Of a stretch of 64,000 nucleotides of DNA, positions 34,037 through 43,406 are shown in pieces. The DNA lies in contig NZ_JBJYKD010000013.1 of the NCBI RefSeq assembly GCF_049310025.1, forward strand, positions 1 to 64,000. The letters are read 5' to 3'. The notes below the pieces were generated by a model, which did no database searches, was not told the origin of the DNA, and saw only the letters and a list, made by a program, of their open reading frames with translations. The stretch comes from JBJYKD01 sp049310025 (GTDB taxonomy: Bacteria; Bacillota; Thermosediminibacteria; Thermosediminibacterales; Tepidanaerobacteraceae). Positions within the stretch are counted from its first letter, which is position 1; each line of letters begins with the position of its first letter. Made by a program: the position numbers and the translations under genes.

Positions 34037-34064
34037 ATATGTCACCATAGATCCGGTGACATAT
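34037..34064. promoter_or_regulatory. Inverted repeat in the mtl leader
   Basis: Perfect 10-bp arms atatgtcacc/ggtgacatat around tagatcc-like loop, downstream of the promoter; a second operator or an mRNA hairpin. Confidence 0.55.
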
Positions 34065-34105
34065 TTTAAAATAACCTGAAAAGTCAAATTAAGGAGGTAT
34101 TTTGA

Positions 34106-35473
34106 ATGAGGGCGAAAATTCAGGCTTTCGGGAGATTCCTGAGCGGTATGGTAATGCCCAACATAGGCGCCTTTATCGCATGGGGCTTGATTACGGCGTT
34201 CTTCATCCCCACCGGCTGGGTGCCCAATGAACATCTGGGCAAACTGGTGGGCCCGATGATTACCTACCTGCTGCCGCTGCTCATAGGATACACCGGCGGC
34301 AAGCTGGTGCACGGCGCCAGGGGAGGAGTCGTGGGGGCCGTAGCCACCATGGGCGTTGTGGTGGGTTCCGACATCCCGATGTTTATGGGCGCCATGATCA
34401 TGGGCCCCCTTGGCGGCTACGTCATCAAGAAATTTGACCAGGCCGTGCAGGACAGAATACCGGCCGGCTTTGAAATGCTTGTCAACAACTTTTCGGCGGG
34501 AATCATAGGTATGATTATAACCCTGCTGGCCTATGTAGTAATAGGTCCGGTGGTGCTGGGGCTCAACAAAGTCCTGGAGGCCGGAGTGCAGGCCATAGTC
34601 AATGCGGGCCTACTGCCACTGGCGTCGCTCTTTATAGAACCGGCCAAGATTTTATTCCTCAACAACGCCATAAACCACGGCATTCTGGCACCCCTGGGAG
34701 TCGAGCAGGTGGCCAAGACGGGTAAATCCATATTCTTCCTGCTGGAGACAAACCCCGGGCCCGGCCTGGGCGTGCTGCTGGCCTACTGGCTGGTGGGCAG
34801 GGGCACGGCGAAACAATCGGCACCCGGCGCCGTCATAATCCACTTTTTCGGCGGAATTCACGAAATATACTTCCCCTACGTCTTGATGAATCCAATTCTG
34901 ATCCTGGCGGTCATCCTGGGTGGAGCCACGGGGGTATTCACCTTTGTGGTGCTGGGCGCCGGCCTTGTGGCGACACCTTCACCCGGCAGCATCTTTGCCG
35001 AAATTGCCATGACGCCTAAAGGCGGATACTTCCCGGTGCTGGCGGGCATTGCGCTGTCGGCTCTGGTCTCCTTCCTGGTTTCGTCGGTACTGCTGAAAAG
35101 ATTTGCCGGTCAGGAAGAAGGAGATATTTACGAGGCCCAGGAGATGGTGGACCGGCTCAAGGGCAAGAAAGCCTTTCACGCCGTTGAAAAAAAGGCTGCC
35201 ATAAATAAAATAGTTTTCGCCTGCGACGGCGGCATGGGTTCCTCGGCCATGGGGGCTTCCGTGTTGAGAAAGAAGATACAGCAGGCAGGACTTGATGTAG
35301 AAGTCGTCCATGCGGCTATAAACGAGATTCCGCCGGATGCGGACCTGGTCATTTCTCACAGGGAATTGACCCCGAGGGCCAGGGCTGCCGCCCCCAATGC
35401 GGAACACATCTCCATAGAGGCTTTCGTCAACAACCCGGTGTACGACGAGATAGTAGAAAGGTTGAAAAAATAA
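34106..35473 (+). CDS. mtlA: PTS mannitol transporter subunit IICB
   Basis: Membrane component that imports mannitol and phosphorylates it to mannitol 1-phosphate. The EIIC part (residues 1-345, about eight helices) begins FGRFLSGMVMPNIGAFIAWGL and has the NNAINHGILAPLG and HFFGGIHEIYFPYVLMNP motifs. The EIIB domain (about 365-455) carries the phosphorylated Cys in IVFACDGGMGSSAMG. EIIA is not fused but encoded by mtlF downstream. 455 aa, normal for MtlA-IICB. ATG after taaggaggt. Confidence 0.96.
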   Translation: MRAKIQAFGRFLSGMVMPNIGAFIAWGLITAFFIPTGWVPNEHLGKLVGPMITYLLPLLIGYTGGKLVHGARGGVVGAVATMGVVVGSDIPMFMGAMIMGPLGGYVIKKFDQAVQDRIPAGFEMLVNNFSAGIIGMIITLLAYVVIGPVVLGLNKVLEAGVQAIVNAGLLPLASLFIEPAKILFLNNAINHGILAPLGVEQVAKTGKSIFFLLETNPGPGLGVLLAYWLVGRGTAKQSAPGAVIIHFFGGIHEIYFPYVLMNPILILAVILGGATGVFTFVVLGAGLVATPSPGSIFAEIAMTPKGGYFPVLAGIALSALVSFLVSSVLLKRFAGQEEGDIYEAQEMVDRLKGKKAFHAVEKKAAINKIVFACDGGMGSSAMGASVLRKKIQQAGLDVEVVHAAINEIPPDADLVISHRELTPRARAAAPNAEHISIEAFVNNPVYDEIVERLKK

Positions 35474-35492
35474 GGGAAAATGGTGAATAATA

Positions 35493-35524
35493 AGAGTAAC
35501 AGCTTTGCTGTTACTCTAACTTTT
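35493..35524 (+). terminator. Hairpin between mtlA and mtlR
   Basis: Ten-base perfect stem agagtaacag/ctgttactct, loop ctttg, weak T tail. May attenuate transcription between transporter and regulator genes. Confidence 0.65.
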
Positions 35525-35618
35525 GCCGGGGAAAATCCCGCGGGACCGGTTGATGCCCTGCCGGGCCCGGGGAAATGCCCGTGAGGCGCATATATTCTTT
35601 TTGGGACCGGTGAAAAAC

Positions 35619-37697
35619 ATGGATTTGCCTTTTTCCGAAAGAGAGATCAAAATGGTGGGTTTTTTACTGCAGGGTCCCGCCACCGCCGAGAAAATAGCAA
35701 AAAACCTTGGAATAAGCCGCAGAACTGTGCTCCGGGAGCTGCCGGATCTTTCCAAAAAACTGGAGGCCTTTAATGTAACCCTGGAAAGGAAGGCCGGGAG
35801 CGGCCTGTCTCTAAAGGGGGATGAGGAAGACCTGAAAAGGCTGCGGCGGGAGCTGGAAAGCACCACGGGCCAATCCAGGATAACCCCGGAAGAGCGTCGG
35901 CAGGCCATACTGCTTTATCTGCTGGAGCAAAAGGAACCCGTAAAACTCTATGCCATTGCAAGCCGCTTCAACGTGACCGAAGCTACCATCAGCTACGATC
36001 TGGACAGGATTGAAGAAAACGTCAGCCGCTACGGCCTGAAACTCCTCCGCCGGCCGGGGCTCGGGGTAAGGCTTGAGGGGCCTGAGGAGGGGCTTCGGCA
36101 GCTTATCCTGGACCTTTTCTACCGGAACTTTCAGGAAGACCAGCTGTTGAAGATTCTAAAGGATAACATCCCTGGCGGAAAACCGCCGCAGGGTTTCAAC
36201 TCCGGAGAGGTGAGAGACCGGTTGTTGAAGCTGATAGACGCCCGGGTGGTCGAAAAAATAGAAAGGGCCCTTGACGACCTGCTGGACGATCTGAAATTTC
36301 CCCTGGCCGACAGCGCCTATGCCGGGCTGGTGGTGCACATCGCCCTGGCCCTGGACAGACTGAAGGGCCGGGACACAGTATCCATGGATCAAAATCTGCT
36401 CATGAGTTTGAAAAAAACCAGGGAATTCGACCTGGCGGATAAACTTTCCCGGGAACTGGAGAGATCTTTCGGCATTAAAATACCCGAAGAAGAGACGGGA
36501 TATATCACCATGCACCTGCTGGGCGCCAAAATCCGCGCTGACGGAGGTTTCGACGAATTCTTCCTGATAGACCACAGGGAGGCCACCGAAGCCGCCGGGC
36601 TTATTTTGCAAAAGGCCGGTGAGGAACTCGGCACGGATCTTCTCCAGGACAGGAGGGCCCTGGAAGACCTGGCTGTGCATTTAAAACCCGCCATCTCGCG
36701 CCTCTGCCTTGGGATGGAGATAAGAAACCCGCTGATAAAAGAACTCCGGCAGAACTATCCCCGGCTTATGGAAGTGGCCCAAAAAACCGCCCGTATCATT
36801 GAAGATAAGTTCGGCGTAAAGGTGCCCGAACCCGAACTGGGTTTTATAGCCATGCACATAGGCGCGGCCCTGGAGAGAAAGGAAGGCGGGGGCAGGGTAA
36901 AAGTGCTTCTGGTCTGCGCCAGCGGCATAGGCAGCGCACGGATGCTGGCCGGCAGGGTAAAGAAGGAACTGCCGGAGCTGGATGTGCAGCAGGTGGTGTC
37001 GCTGGCGGATGTGATGAAAGCCCTGGAGAAAGACCCCTTTGTGGATATGGTGCTTACGACGGTGCCCCTCGAGCTCGACGGGATACCCGCGCTTAAAGTC
37101 TCGCCGCTGCTGACCGAACAGGATATCAGGTCGATAAGGGAGCGCTTAAAACTCGGAGTAAAAAACCGCGGCAGGTCCGGCGCCGAAGATGCCCCGTTAA
37201 AAGCTGACAAAGCGGATACCGGTGGCAGGGCGGGCGTTATCTTCGACCTGCTGGAAGACTTCATGCTGAAAGAAGGTATAGAAGCCCGGGATATAAGAGA
37301 ACTTGTTACGAAAATCGCCGGAACGATATCGGATGCCGTCCCGGGCGTATGCCGGGCTAAAATAAAGGAAGACCTTTTTTCCCGCCACAACATGGCGGGC
37401 TGCGGGGTGCCTGGTAAGGGTCTGGCGGTGCTCCACGCCAGGAGCGCCGGGGTCGCAAAGCCTTTCCTCGGGGTTTTCCGCCTGAAAAACCCCCTGGTCA
37501 TGAGAAATATGGACGGAGCTTTAGAGGCGGTTTCGACATCGCTGGTGATGCTGCTGCCATCAAACCCATCGCCCGGTGAGAGGGAGGTTATGGGTCAAAT
37601 CAGCGCCGCCATTATAGAGGACCCCGGCTTTGACGCACTGCTGCGGGAGGGTGCTGAAGCGGATATTATCAGAGAATTGCTCAAGATATTGAGATAG
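35619..37697 (+). CDS. mtlR: Mannitol operon transcriptional activator, BglG/MtlR family
   Basis: A PTS-controlled activator of about 692 residues. Order: two N-terminal helix-turn-helix segments (AKNLGISRRTVLRELPDL; ASRFNVTEATISYDLDRI), PRD1 (about 200-300, GLVVHIALALDRL), PRD2 (GYITMHLLGAK, GFIAMHIGAAL), a GatB-type EIIB-like domain with Cys (VLLVCASGIGSARM), and a C-terminal EIIA-like domain with His (FSRHNMAGCGVPG). PTS phosphorylation of these domains sets activity. ATG at 35619 chosen; the upstream in-frame reading from 35523 lacks a ribosome site. Confidence 0.93.
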   Translation: MDLPFSEREIKMVGFLLQGPATAEKIAKNLGISRRTVLRELPDLSKKLEAFNVTLERKAGSGLSLKGDEEDLKRLRRELESTTGQSRITPEERRQAILLYLLEQKEPVKLYAIASRFNVTEATISYDLDRIEENVSRYGLKLLRRPGLGVRLEGPEEGLRQLILDLFYRNFQEDQLLKILKDNIPGGKPPQGFNSGEVRDRLLKLIDARVVEKIERALDDLLDDLKFPLADSAYAGLVVHIALALDRLKGRDTVSMDQNLLMSLKKTREFDLADKLSRELERSFGIKIPEEETGYITMHLLGAKIRADGGFDEFFLIDHREATEAAGLILQKAGEELGTDLLQDRRALEDLAVHLKPAISRLCLGMEIRNPLIKELRQNYPRLMEVAQKTARIIEDKFGVKVPEPELGFIAMHIGAALERKEGGGRVKVLLVCASGIGSARMLAGRVKKELPELDVQQVVSLADVMKALEKDPFVDMVLTTVPLELDGIPALKVSPLLTEQDIRSIRERLKLGVKNRGRSGAEDAPLKADKADTGGRAGVIFDLLEDFMLKEGIEARDIRELVTKIAGTISDAVPGVCRAKIKEDLFSRHNMAGCGVPGKGLAVLHARSAGVAKPFLGVFRLKNPLVMRNMDGALEAVSTSLVMLLPSNPSPGEREVMGQISAAIIEDPGFDALLREGAEADIIRELLKILR

Positions 37698-37708
37698 GGA
37701 GGAAAAGC

Positions 37709-38188
37709 ATGACTTTCAACTGGTTTAGAAAAAAGGAGAAAAAAGAAAAGGAAGATGAAATCCTGACAAAAGACTCCATTTTACTGAACGCCAGTGCAAA
37801 AGACAAATACGAGGCCATAGAGATAGTAGGGGGTATCCTGGTAAAGCAGGGCAAAGTTGATCCTTCATATATAGACGCCATGAAGGCCCGGGAGGATATG
37901 CTGACAACTTACATCGGAAACGGCATAGCCATTCCCCACGGAGTGGGGGAAGCCAAAGAAAAAATCATCAAGAGCGGCATTTCGGTGGCCCGGTTTCCGG
38001 AGGGAGTGGATTTCGGGGGGAACAAGGCTTATCTTGTCATAGGAATTGCAGGGAAGGGTGACGAGCACCTGGATATTCTGGCCAATATCGCCTCGGCATG
38101 TGAAGACGGGGAGCGGGTCAGGAAGCTCATAAACAGCGCTTCGAAGGATGAGATTTATGACATACTGACGGGAGGGGGACACAATTGA
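37709..38188 (+). CDS. mtlF: PTS mannitol transporter subunit IIA
   Basis: Cytoplasmic phosphocarrier that passes phosphate from HPr to MtlA. The EIIA core starts at ILTKDSILLNASAKDKYEAIE and has the active His in GNGIAIPHGVGEAK. Residues 1-18 (NWFRKKEKKEKEDE) are an extra charged N-terminal extension. 159 aa. ATG after tagggagga. Stop overlaps mtlD by four bases. Confidence 0.94.
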   Translation: MTFNWFRKKEKKEKEDEILTKDSILLNASAKDKYEAIEIVGGILVKQGKVDPSYIDAMKAREDMLTTYIGNGIAIPHGVGEAKEKIIKSGISVARFPEGVDFGGNKAYLVIGIAGKGDEHLDILANIASACEDGERVRKLINSASKDEIYDILTGGGHN

Positions 38189-39330
38189 AGAACGCGGTGC
38201 ACTTCGGGGCCGGCAATATAGGCCGGGGATTTATAGGGCTTTTGCTTTCCCGGGCGGGATACCGGGTGACTTTTGTCGATATATCGAAAGATATAATTGA
38301 CGCCGTAAACGCCAGGGGGCGCTATACCGTGACCCTGGCGGGAGAGGTGGAAGAAGCTCTCACGGTCGAGAACATCAGGGGCGTTCTTTTCACCGACGAG
38401 GAGCGGGTGGCTGAAGCCGTTTCCCGGTCGGATATCGTCACTACGGCCGTCGGGCCGGGAGTCCTTCAAAGGATAGCTCCAGCGCTGGCCCGGGGATTGC
38501 AACTGAAGATTTCTGTCAATCCGGACGCCCCTTTGAACATAATCGCATGTGAGAATATGGTCGGGGCGTCGGAATATTTAAGGGGGGAAGTTTTCAAGCG
38601 CCTCTTGCCTGAGGAGATTGCCGCCCTTGAAAAGTCGGTGGGATTTCCCAATGCCGCGGTGGATCGCATAGTCCCTCCCCGGAAGGGCGATGATATTCTG
38701 GCGGTTACCGTGGAGCCCTATTTCGAATGGGTCGCCGATCGAAAGGCCTTTAAAGGCCCGATTCCCGAAATACCCGGCATGCGGGCGGTGGAAAACCTCG
38801 GGGCCTATGTGGAGCGGAAGATTTATACGCTGAACACAGGCCACGCCGTGGCGGCTTACCTCGGATACCTCAGGGGATACGGCACCATAGGGGAGGCCCT
38901 CAAAGATCCGGCCGTATTTGAAACCGTAAAAGGCGCCATGGAGGAGGCGGGTACGTATCTTGTGGCACGCTTCGGTTTTTCTCCCGGTGAGCACCAAAAG
39001 TATATAGAAAAGACCTTAAAGCGCTTTGTAAATCCGGCTTTGAAAGATGAAGTGGTCCGGGTGGGGCGCCAGCCCCTGAGGAAGCTGGGACCGGAAGACA
39101 GGCTGGTGTACCCCGCCGTGAAGGCGGCTGAGCTGGGGCGAACCCCGGAGAACCTGGCCCGGGGCATCGCCGCGGCGTTGAAGTTCGACTACGAGGGGGA
39201 TGAGGAAGCCAGGATCCTCCAGGATATGATAGGCAATGAGGGAGTTAAAAAGGTTCTGGAAAAAATATGTGGTATCTCTGAAAAGCACCCGTTATATGAG
39301 GTAATAATGAAATATTATCGCCATAGCTAG
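38185..39330 (+). CDS. mtlD: Mannitol-1-phosphate 5-dehydrogenase
   Basis: Oxidises mannitol 1-phosphate to fructose 6-phosphate with NAD. The Rossmann loop is AVHFGAGNIGRGFIG at the N terminus; the catalytic region includes KIYTLNTGHAVAAYLGYLRG with the polyol-dehydrogenase Lys/His signature. 381 aa, full length. TTG start after ggaggggga, overlapping mtlF. Last gene of the operon; a ccggcc/ggccgg stem at 39382-39398 follows. Confidence 0.95.
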   Translation: MKNAVHFGAGNIGRGFIGLLLSRAGYRVTFVDISKDIIDAVNARGRYTVTLAGEVEEALTVENIRGVLFTDEERVAEAVSRSDIVTTAVGPGVLQRIAPALARGLQLKISVNPDAPLNIIACENMVGASEYLRGEVFKRLLPEEIAALEKSVGFPNAAVDRIVPPRKGDDILAVTVEPYFEWVADRKAFKGPIPEIPGMRAVENLGAYVERKIYTLNTGHAVAAYLGYLRGYGTIGEALKDPAVFETVKGAMEEAGTYLVARFGFSPGEHQKYIEKTLKRFVNPALKDEVVRVGRQPLRKLGPEDRLVYPAVKAAELGRTPENLARGIAAALKFDYEGDEEARILQDMIGNEGVKKVLEKICGISEKHPLYEVIMKYYRHS

Positions 39331-39406
39331 ACGGAATATGATTTTTGTGAAAAGGATGTTATATCATTTTTGTGCAGGATGAACCGGCCACATGGCCGGC
39401 TGTATC

Positions 39407-40591
39407 CTATTCATAGCGGAGAGCTTCGATGGGGTTAAGGTTCCCGGCTTTACCGGCGGGATAAAGCCCGAAAAAGACCCCCACAAGGAGAGAAAATCCG
39501 AAGGCCACGCCTATTACGGGAATTGTAACTTTTACGCTGATGTTCATGAGAGCGGCGGCTGCGTAGCTCAACAGAAAGCCGAGAACGACCCCCAATACCC
39601 CGCCGCTGCCGCTGATAAAAAGGGATTCGATAAGGAATTGGTACAGTATATCCCTTTTCCTGGCACCAAGCGCTTTCCTTATGCCGATTTCCCGGGTGCG
39701 TTCCGTTACGGACACCAGCATGATGTTCATTATGCCTATTCCACCAACAAGAAGAGATATGGCGGCGATACCCCCCAGCATCATGGTAAGCGTACTGGTG
39801 GTCTGATTCAATGTATCCAGCATTTGGGTCTGATCAAATATCCTGAAATACTCAACATCGTCATCGGGATTATCCCTGAATATCTTTGCAAGCTTTGATG
39901 TGATTTCATCCATCGCCGGTGAAACCGAAGCGGCATCGGCGGCCTGAATATAAATGGTTCTGATTCCACGGGAACGCATCAGTCTTTCGGCCACTGTCAC
40001 GGGTATAAGCACCTGATTGTCGTTTGAGCCCATCATGGTATTTCCTCTGGACTCCAGGACCCCGATTACCTTAAAGCTCTGCCCGCCTATTTTTATTTCC
40101 TGCCCAACCGGATCTACAAAACCGAACAAATCCTCCACCACTTGAGGGCCCAGGATGGCCACCCGCTGTCGAAGACTTATGTCTTCCGCCGAAAAAAATC
40201 GGCCCTTTGATACGTTATAATTTCTTACTGTAGAAAACTCGCTGTTGGTCCCCTGAACCTGTACGGTAGAATTTTTACTGCCGTACTTTACGGTTAAATT
40301 GTCGGATAAAACCGGAGCCACCCCGCTCACATATGGGCTTTTAGCAAATTCCATGGCCTGCTCGTAGCTTAATGAAGTGACCGCGCCTCTGCCGGTTATA
40401 TTTACGGTCAGGAGATTGGAACCCAGGCTTTGAATCTGGCTGGTTACCCGGGATGTCGCCCCCTGGCCGATGGATACAAGGGCTATGACCGAAGCCACTC
40501 CTATTATTATGCCCAGCATGGTCAAGAAAGAACGCACCTTATTGTCCAGGATACCTCGAAACGCAATTTTAATGGCCTGAATCACACCCAT
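39407..40591 (-). CDS. MacB-like ABC transporter permease (FtsX domain)
   Basis: A 394-aa permease with one N-terminal membrane helix (FLTMLGIIIGVASVIALVSIG), a large extracytoplasmic MacB-PCD domain (about 45-250) and three C-terminal helices with the FtsX signature (GGIGIMNIMLVSVTERTREIGIRKALGA). MacB-type transporters move substrates or mechanical force across the envelope with an adaptor. ATG directly abuts the ATPase stop. The operon is adaptor, ATPase, permease. Confidence 0.93.
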   Translation of the reverse strand: MGVIQAIKIAFRGILDNKVRSFLTMLGIIIGVASVIALVSIGQGATSRVTSQIQSLGSNLLTVNITGRGAVTSLSYEQAMEFAKSPYVSGVAPVLSDNLTVKYGSKNSTVQVQGTNSEFSTVRNYNVSKGRFFSAEDISLRQRVAILGPQVVEDLFGFVDPVGQEIKIGGQSFKVIGVLESRGNTMMGSNDNQVLIPVTVAERLMRSRGIRTIYIQAADAASVSPAMDEITSKLAKIFRDNPDDDVEYFRIFDQTQMLDTLNQTTSTLTMMLGGIAAISLLVGGIGIMNIMLVSVTERTREIGIRKALGARKRDILYQFLIESLFISGSGGVLGVVLGFLLSYAAAALMNISVKVTIPVIGVAFGFSLLVGVFFGLYPAGKAGNLNPIEALRYE

Positions 40592-41275
40592 TTAATTTTC
40601 CACCTTTTCATCTTTAATAATCTTGCCGTCCTGAATATACACGTTTCTTCCGGCCTGCCGGGCGATGTTGATATCATGGGTTATGAGGATTACGGTCTTT
40701 CCGTTTTTGTTTAACTCCTTTAAAATATTCATAATTTCCCGGCCGGATCTTGTGTCGAGGTTTCCGGTGGGTTCGTCCGCCAGTATAACCGGAGGGTCCG
40801 TGGCCAGCGCTCTGGCAATAGCCACTCTTTGCTGCTGGCCGCCGGAAAGCTCGGTGGGTTTGTGATTTACCCTGTGGCCGAGCCCCACCGCATTTAATGA
40901 TTCCAGGGCCCTCTGCCTCCTGGCGGCCGTAGAAAATCCTGCATAAATCATCGGTAATTCCACGTTTTCCAGAGCGGTCAGCTTTGGCAGCAGATTAAAA
41001 TTCTGAAATACAAAGCCTATGTGGCGGTTTCTTATACGCGCCAGTTGATCGTCGTCGAGTTTGGACACATCTTTGCCTTCGAAGAAGTATTCTCCGCTGG
41101 TGGGGATGTCAAGACATCCGAGTATGTTCATGAGCGTGGACTTTCCGGATCCCGAAGGCCCCACGATGGCCACAAACTCACCTTTTTCTATTTCCAGCGA
41201 AACACCGTCCAGCGCCCGGACCTCCGTATCGCCCATTTTGTAAATCTTATATATATTGTAAATGCCTATAAGCAT
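40592..41275 (-). CDS. MacB-like ABC transporter ATP-binding protein
   Basis: A 227-aa ATPase of the LolD/MacB group. Walker A GPSGSGKSTL near residue 41, Q-loop VFQNFNLLPKLTALENVELP, signature LSGGQQQRVAIARAL, Walker B VILADEPTGNLD, switch His in VILITHD. ATG follows ggcaggaggt on the minus strand, 18 bases after the adaptor gene. Confidence 0.95.
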   Translation of the reverse strand: MLIGIYNIYKIYKMGDTEVRALDGVSLEIEKGEFVAIVGPSGSGKSTLMNILGCLDIPTSGEYFFEGKDVSKLDDDQLARIRNRHIGFVFQNFNLLPKLTALENVELPMIYAGFSTAARRQRALESLNAVGLGHRVNHKPTELSGGQQQRVAIARALATDPPVILADEPTGNLDTRSGREIMNILKELNKNGKTVILITHDINIARQAGRNVYIQDGKIIKDEKVEN

Positions 41276-41293
41276 TGGCTACCTCCTGCCTTT

Positions 41294-42946
41294 TTATCTC
41301 ATAAACATAGGCGGGCCGCCGACGGGCTGTCTTCTGTTAGTGGTGAATCCGCTATTGCCGGAATTAGACGGTATCAACACCACATCACCTTCTTTCAGGC
41401 CGCTTTCAATGACCACATAATCCTCATTTCTGAGGCCTGTTTTGACTTCTACCAGGCCGCCCTGTGAAGGCGCCATTGCGGCCCTGTTTCTCTTATTGCC
41501 TGCATTTTTATCTGCAGCCGGCATTACAAAGCTTTTTCCGTTCCTCTCCTGAATCGCCGCCACCGGCAGGATGAGAACATCTCTGGCGCTGGCTACAGGT
41601 ATTTCCACATCCACGGTCATGCCAGCCTTTAATTCCGGTGTCTTATCAAGGCTTACGGTGACATCAAAGGTCGAGACGTTGTTCTGGCTTACCCCCTGTT
41701 CGGCGATTTTTTCCACCACACCCTCAAAAACCTTGCCCGGCGCCGCTTCAGCCGTCACTTTTACCGGCATGCCCTCTTTTACTTTGTTGATATCCAGTTC
41801 GTCGATGGGGACTACCACCTGCATTTTTGAGTAATTTACTATGACGGCCGCTTTTTCATCCTCTGATGAACTATTTGAGGAGGGCTTTATCAAATCTCCT
41901 TCTCTGATATTTTGTTCAATTACGGTTCCGTCAATGGGGGAATATATTTTGAGGTCGTCTAACTGCTTCATTTTGGATGCCAGGTCCAGTTTGGCCTGCT
42001 CGAGAGAGCGCTGCATTTTTTCTATGTTTAAATCGACGTCCGATGTGTCGAGAGAAAACAGTTTCTGGCCTTTTTTTACATAATCCCCCTCTTCCACCAG
42101 CACTTTTGAAACGGCGGCCGATATCCGGGGTTTTACTTCGAAGGTTTCCCGGGGTTCCAGAACGACTTCTTCCACAGCCTGCATACTGCCGTTTTGCGTG
42201 TCAACGGTCACCTGCACTTTTTGTTCCTGGCCCTCCACATAATAATTTCCTTCAATGGTTATGGTGGCATAATAATACACGCCGCCGCCGGCAGAAGGGG
42301 TGCCGGCTCTGTCTACACCGGTTACTCTCCCTTCTACGGAATATAGAGAATCCAGGAAGAGCACATCGGCTTTCTGACCGACTTTGATACTTTTAATCTG
42401 GGCGGGATTAAAAGGCGCTCTGACTCTGGCCTTTTCGCGGTTTTCTAAAGTGGCTAAAACCGTGCCGGAACTTACCAAATCTCCGGGTTTTACATCAACG
42501 GCCGTTATCACGCCGTTTTCGGGGGCGTAGATTTCTGTTTTATTTCTGTCCTTTAAAGCCTCTTCCAGATTCAGTTGCTGCTGGGATACACTTATCCGGG
42601 CTTTTTGCAGCTCGATTTCCAGTTCGTCATCCTGAAGCTCATACAGCAGATCGCCTTTTTTAACCACATCACCCTCCTTAATATACACTTTCTTAACCCT
42701 GCCGTCCACTTTCAGGTTAATGGTAGCGTCTTCCACAGGTTCCAGCGTGCCGGAACTTTTCAGCACCACATCCAGGTTACCGCGGGTCACCCTGGCCGTC
42801 CTGAAAGACGGCGCCTGGGTTTTCCCCGAAGCATTCTTTTTCCACCACAAAAAACCTGCTGCCGTTGACGAGACGATTAAAAACGCTATAATGGCAGTTT
42901 TAATTATTTTTTTTGTTTTTTTTGACAATGGTTTACCTACGTTCAT
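41294..42946 (-). CDS. HlyD/MacA-like efflux adaptor with duplicated adaptor modules
   Basis: A 550-aa membrane-anchored adaptor, about 1.4 times the usual length. After the anchor (TAIIAFLIVSSTAAGFLWW) come a first biotinyl-lipoyl half motif pair (GRVKKVYIKEGDVVKKGDLLYEL; IYAPENGVITAVDVKPGD), a barrel-like segment (ADVLFLDSLYSVEGRVTGV), then a second lipoyl unit (AVSKVLVEEGDYVKKGQKLFSL; IYSPIDGTVIEQNIREGD) with its own coiled coil, and a final beta-barrel (MQVVVPIDELDINKVKEGM) and membrane-proximal domain. It partners the following ATPase and permease. Confidence 0.9.
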   Translation of the reverse strand: MNVGKPLSKKTKKIIKTAIIAFLIVSSTAAGFLWWKKNASGKTQAPSFRTARVTRGNLDVVLKSSGTLEPVEDATINLKVDGRVKKVYIKEGDVVKKGDLLYELQDDELEIELQKARISVSQQQLNLEEALKDRNKTEIYAPENGVITAVDVKPGDLVSSGTVLATLENREKARVRAPFNPAQIKSIKVGQKADVLFLDSLYSVEGRVTGVDRAGTPSAGGGVYYYATITIEGNYYVEGQEQKVQVTVDTQNGSMQAVEEVVLEPRETFEVKPRISAAVSKVLVEEGDYVKKGQKLFSLDTSDVDLNIEKMQRSLEQAKLDLASKMKQLDDLKIYSPIDGTVIEQNIREGDLIKPSSNSSSEDEKAAVIVNYSKMQVVVPIDELDINKVKEGMPVKVTAEAAPGKVFEGVVEKIAEQGVSQNNVSTFDVTVSLDKTPELKAGMTVDVEIPVASARDVLILPVAAIQERNGKSFVMPAADKNAGNKRNRAAMAPSQGGLVEVKTGLRNEDYVVIESGLKEGDVVLIPSNSGNSGFTTNRRQPVGGPPMFMR

Positions 42947-43117
42947 TCAGCTTACCACCATCTTCCATAACTTTTTTATTAGTTTATCACATAGTTGTTA
43001 TAAAATTGTTAAAGAAATCTAAAAGTTTGCTCAAGGTTTATAAAAAACGGCATATACTTATTGACAGCGAAAAATAATAATAGTATAATAAAACTACCGT
43101 AAGTGGAGGTGACATTG

Positions 43118-43405
43118 ATGGGAGACATAATAATAGACGACAGGGCCAGAAAATACATTCTCGACAAGAATAACGACGCGATAACCGTTAAGCTGGAGCG
43201 CTACGGCGGGGGGTGAGCCGGCTGCACATATTTGCCTGCCGTGTATGTAGGCGCACCAGCCGATACCAGCGAATATACTGTAAAAGATGTGGACGGCATA
43301 AGGGTTTATGTGAGCCCCTTCGTGAGACTGGAAGACGGACTCAAAATATTCATGTCGGGGTTCGGGCCGTTTAAAGGCCTGGCGGTGGCACCGCTCAACT
43401 ATTAG
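43118..43405 (+). CDS. Small selenoprotein with in-frame UGA (U-x-x-C motif)
   Basis: ATG at 43118 after gtggaggtgac. The frame runs 32 codons to TGA at 43214-43216, then on for 62 codons to TAG, giving MGDIIIDDRARKYILDKNND...YGGG-U-AGC-TYLPAVYVGAP...GIRVYVSPFVRL. Protein-like sequence on both sides, one frame, and an in-frame U-A-G-C redox motif make selenocysteine the natural reading. It resembles the small CC/Se-motif or HesB-like selenoproteins of anaerobic Firmicutes. Bases just after the UGA can fold (gcct/aggc within ggctg/cagcc, about 43220-43267), as a bacterial SECIS should. Conventional gene calling misses it. Confidence 0.85.
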
Positions 43406-43406
43406 G

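Noticed and set aside
37200..37436. Several minus-strand ORFs in the mannitol operon
   Set aside because: All opposite strongly supported genes and without start signals.
43214..43216. UGA as a nonsense mutation
   Set aside because: The frame, composition and U-x-x-C context agree with selenocysteine, and no other lesion is present in the gene.
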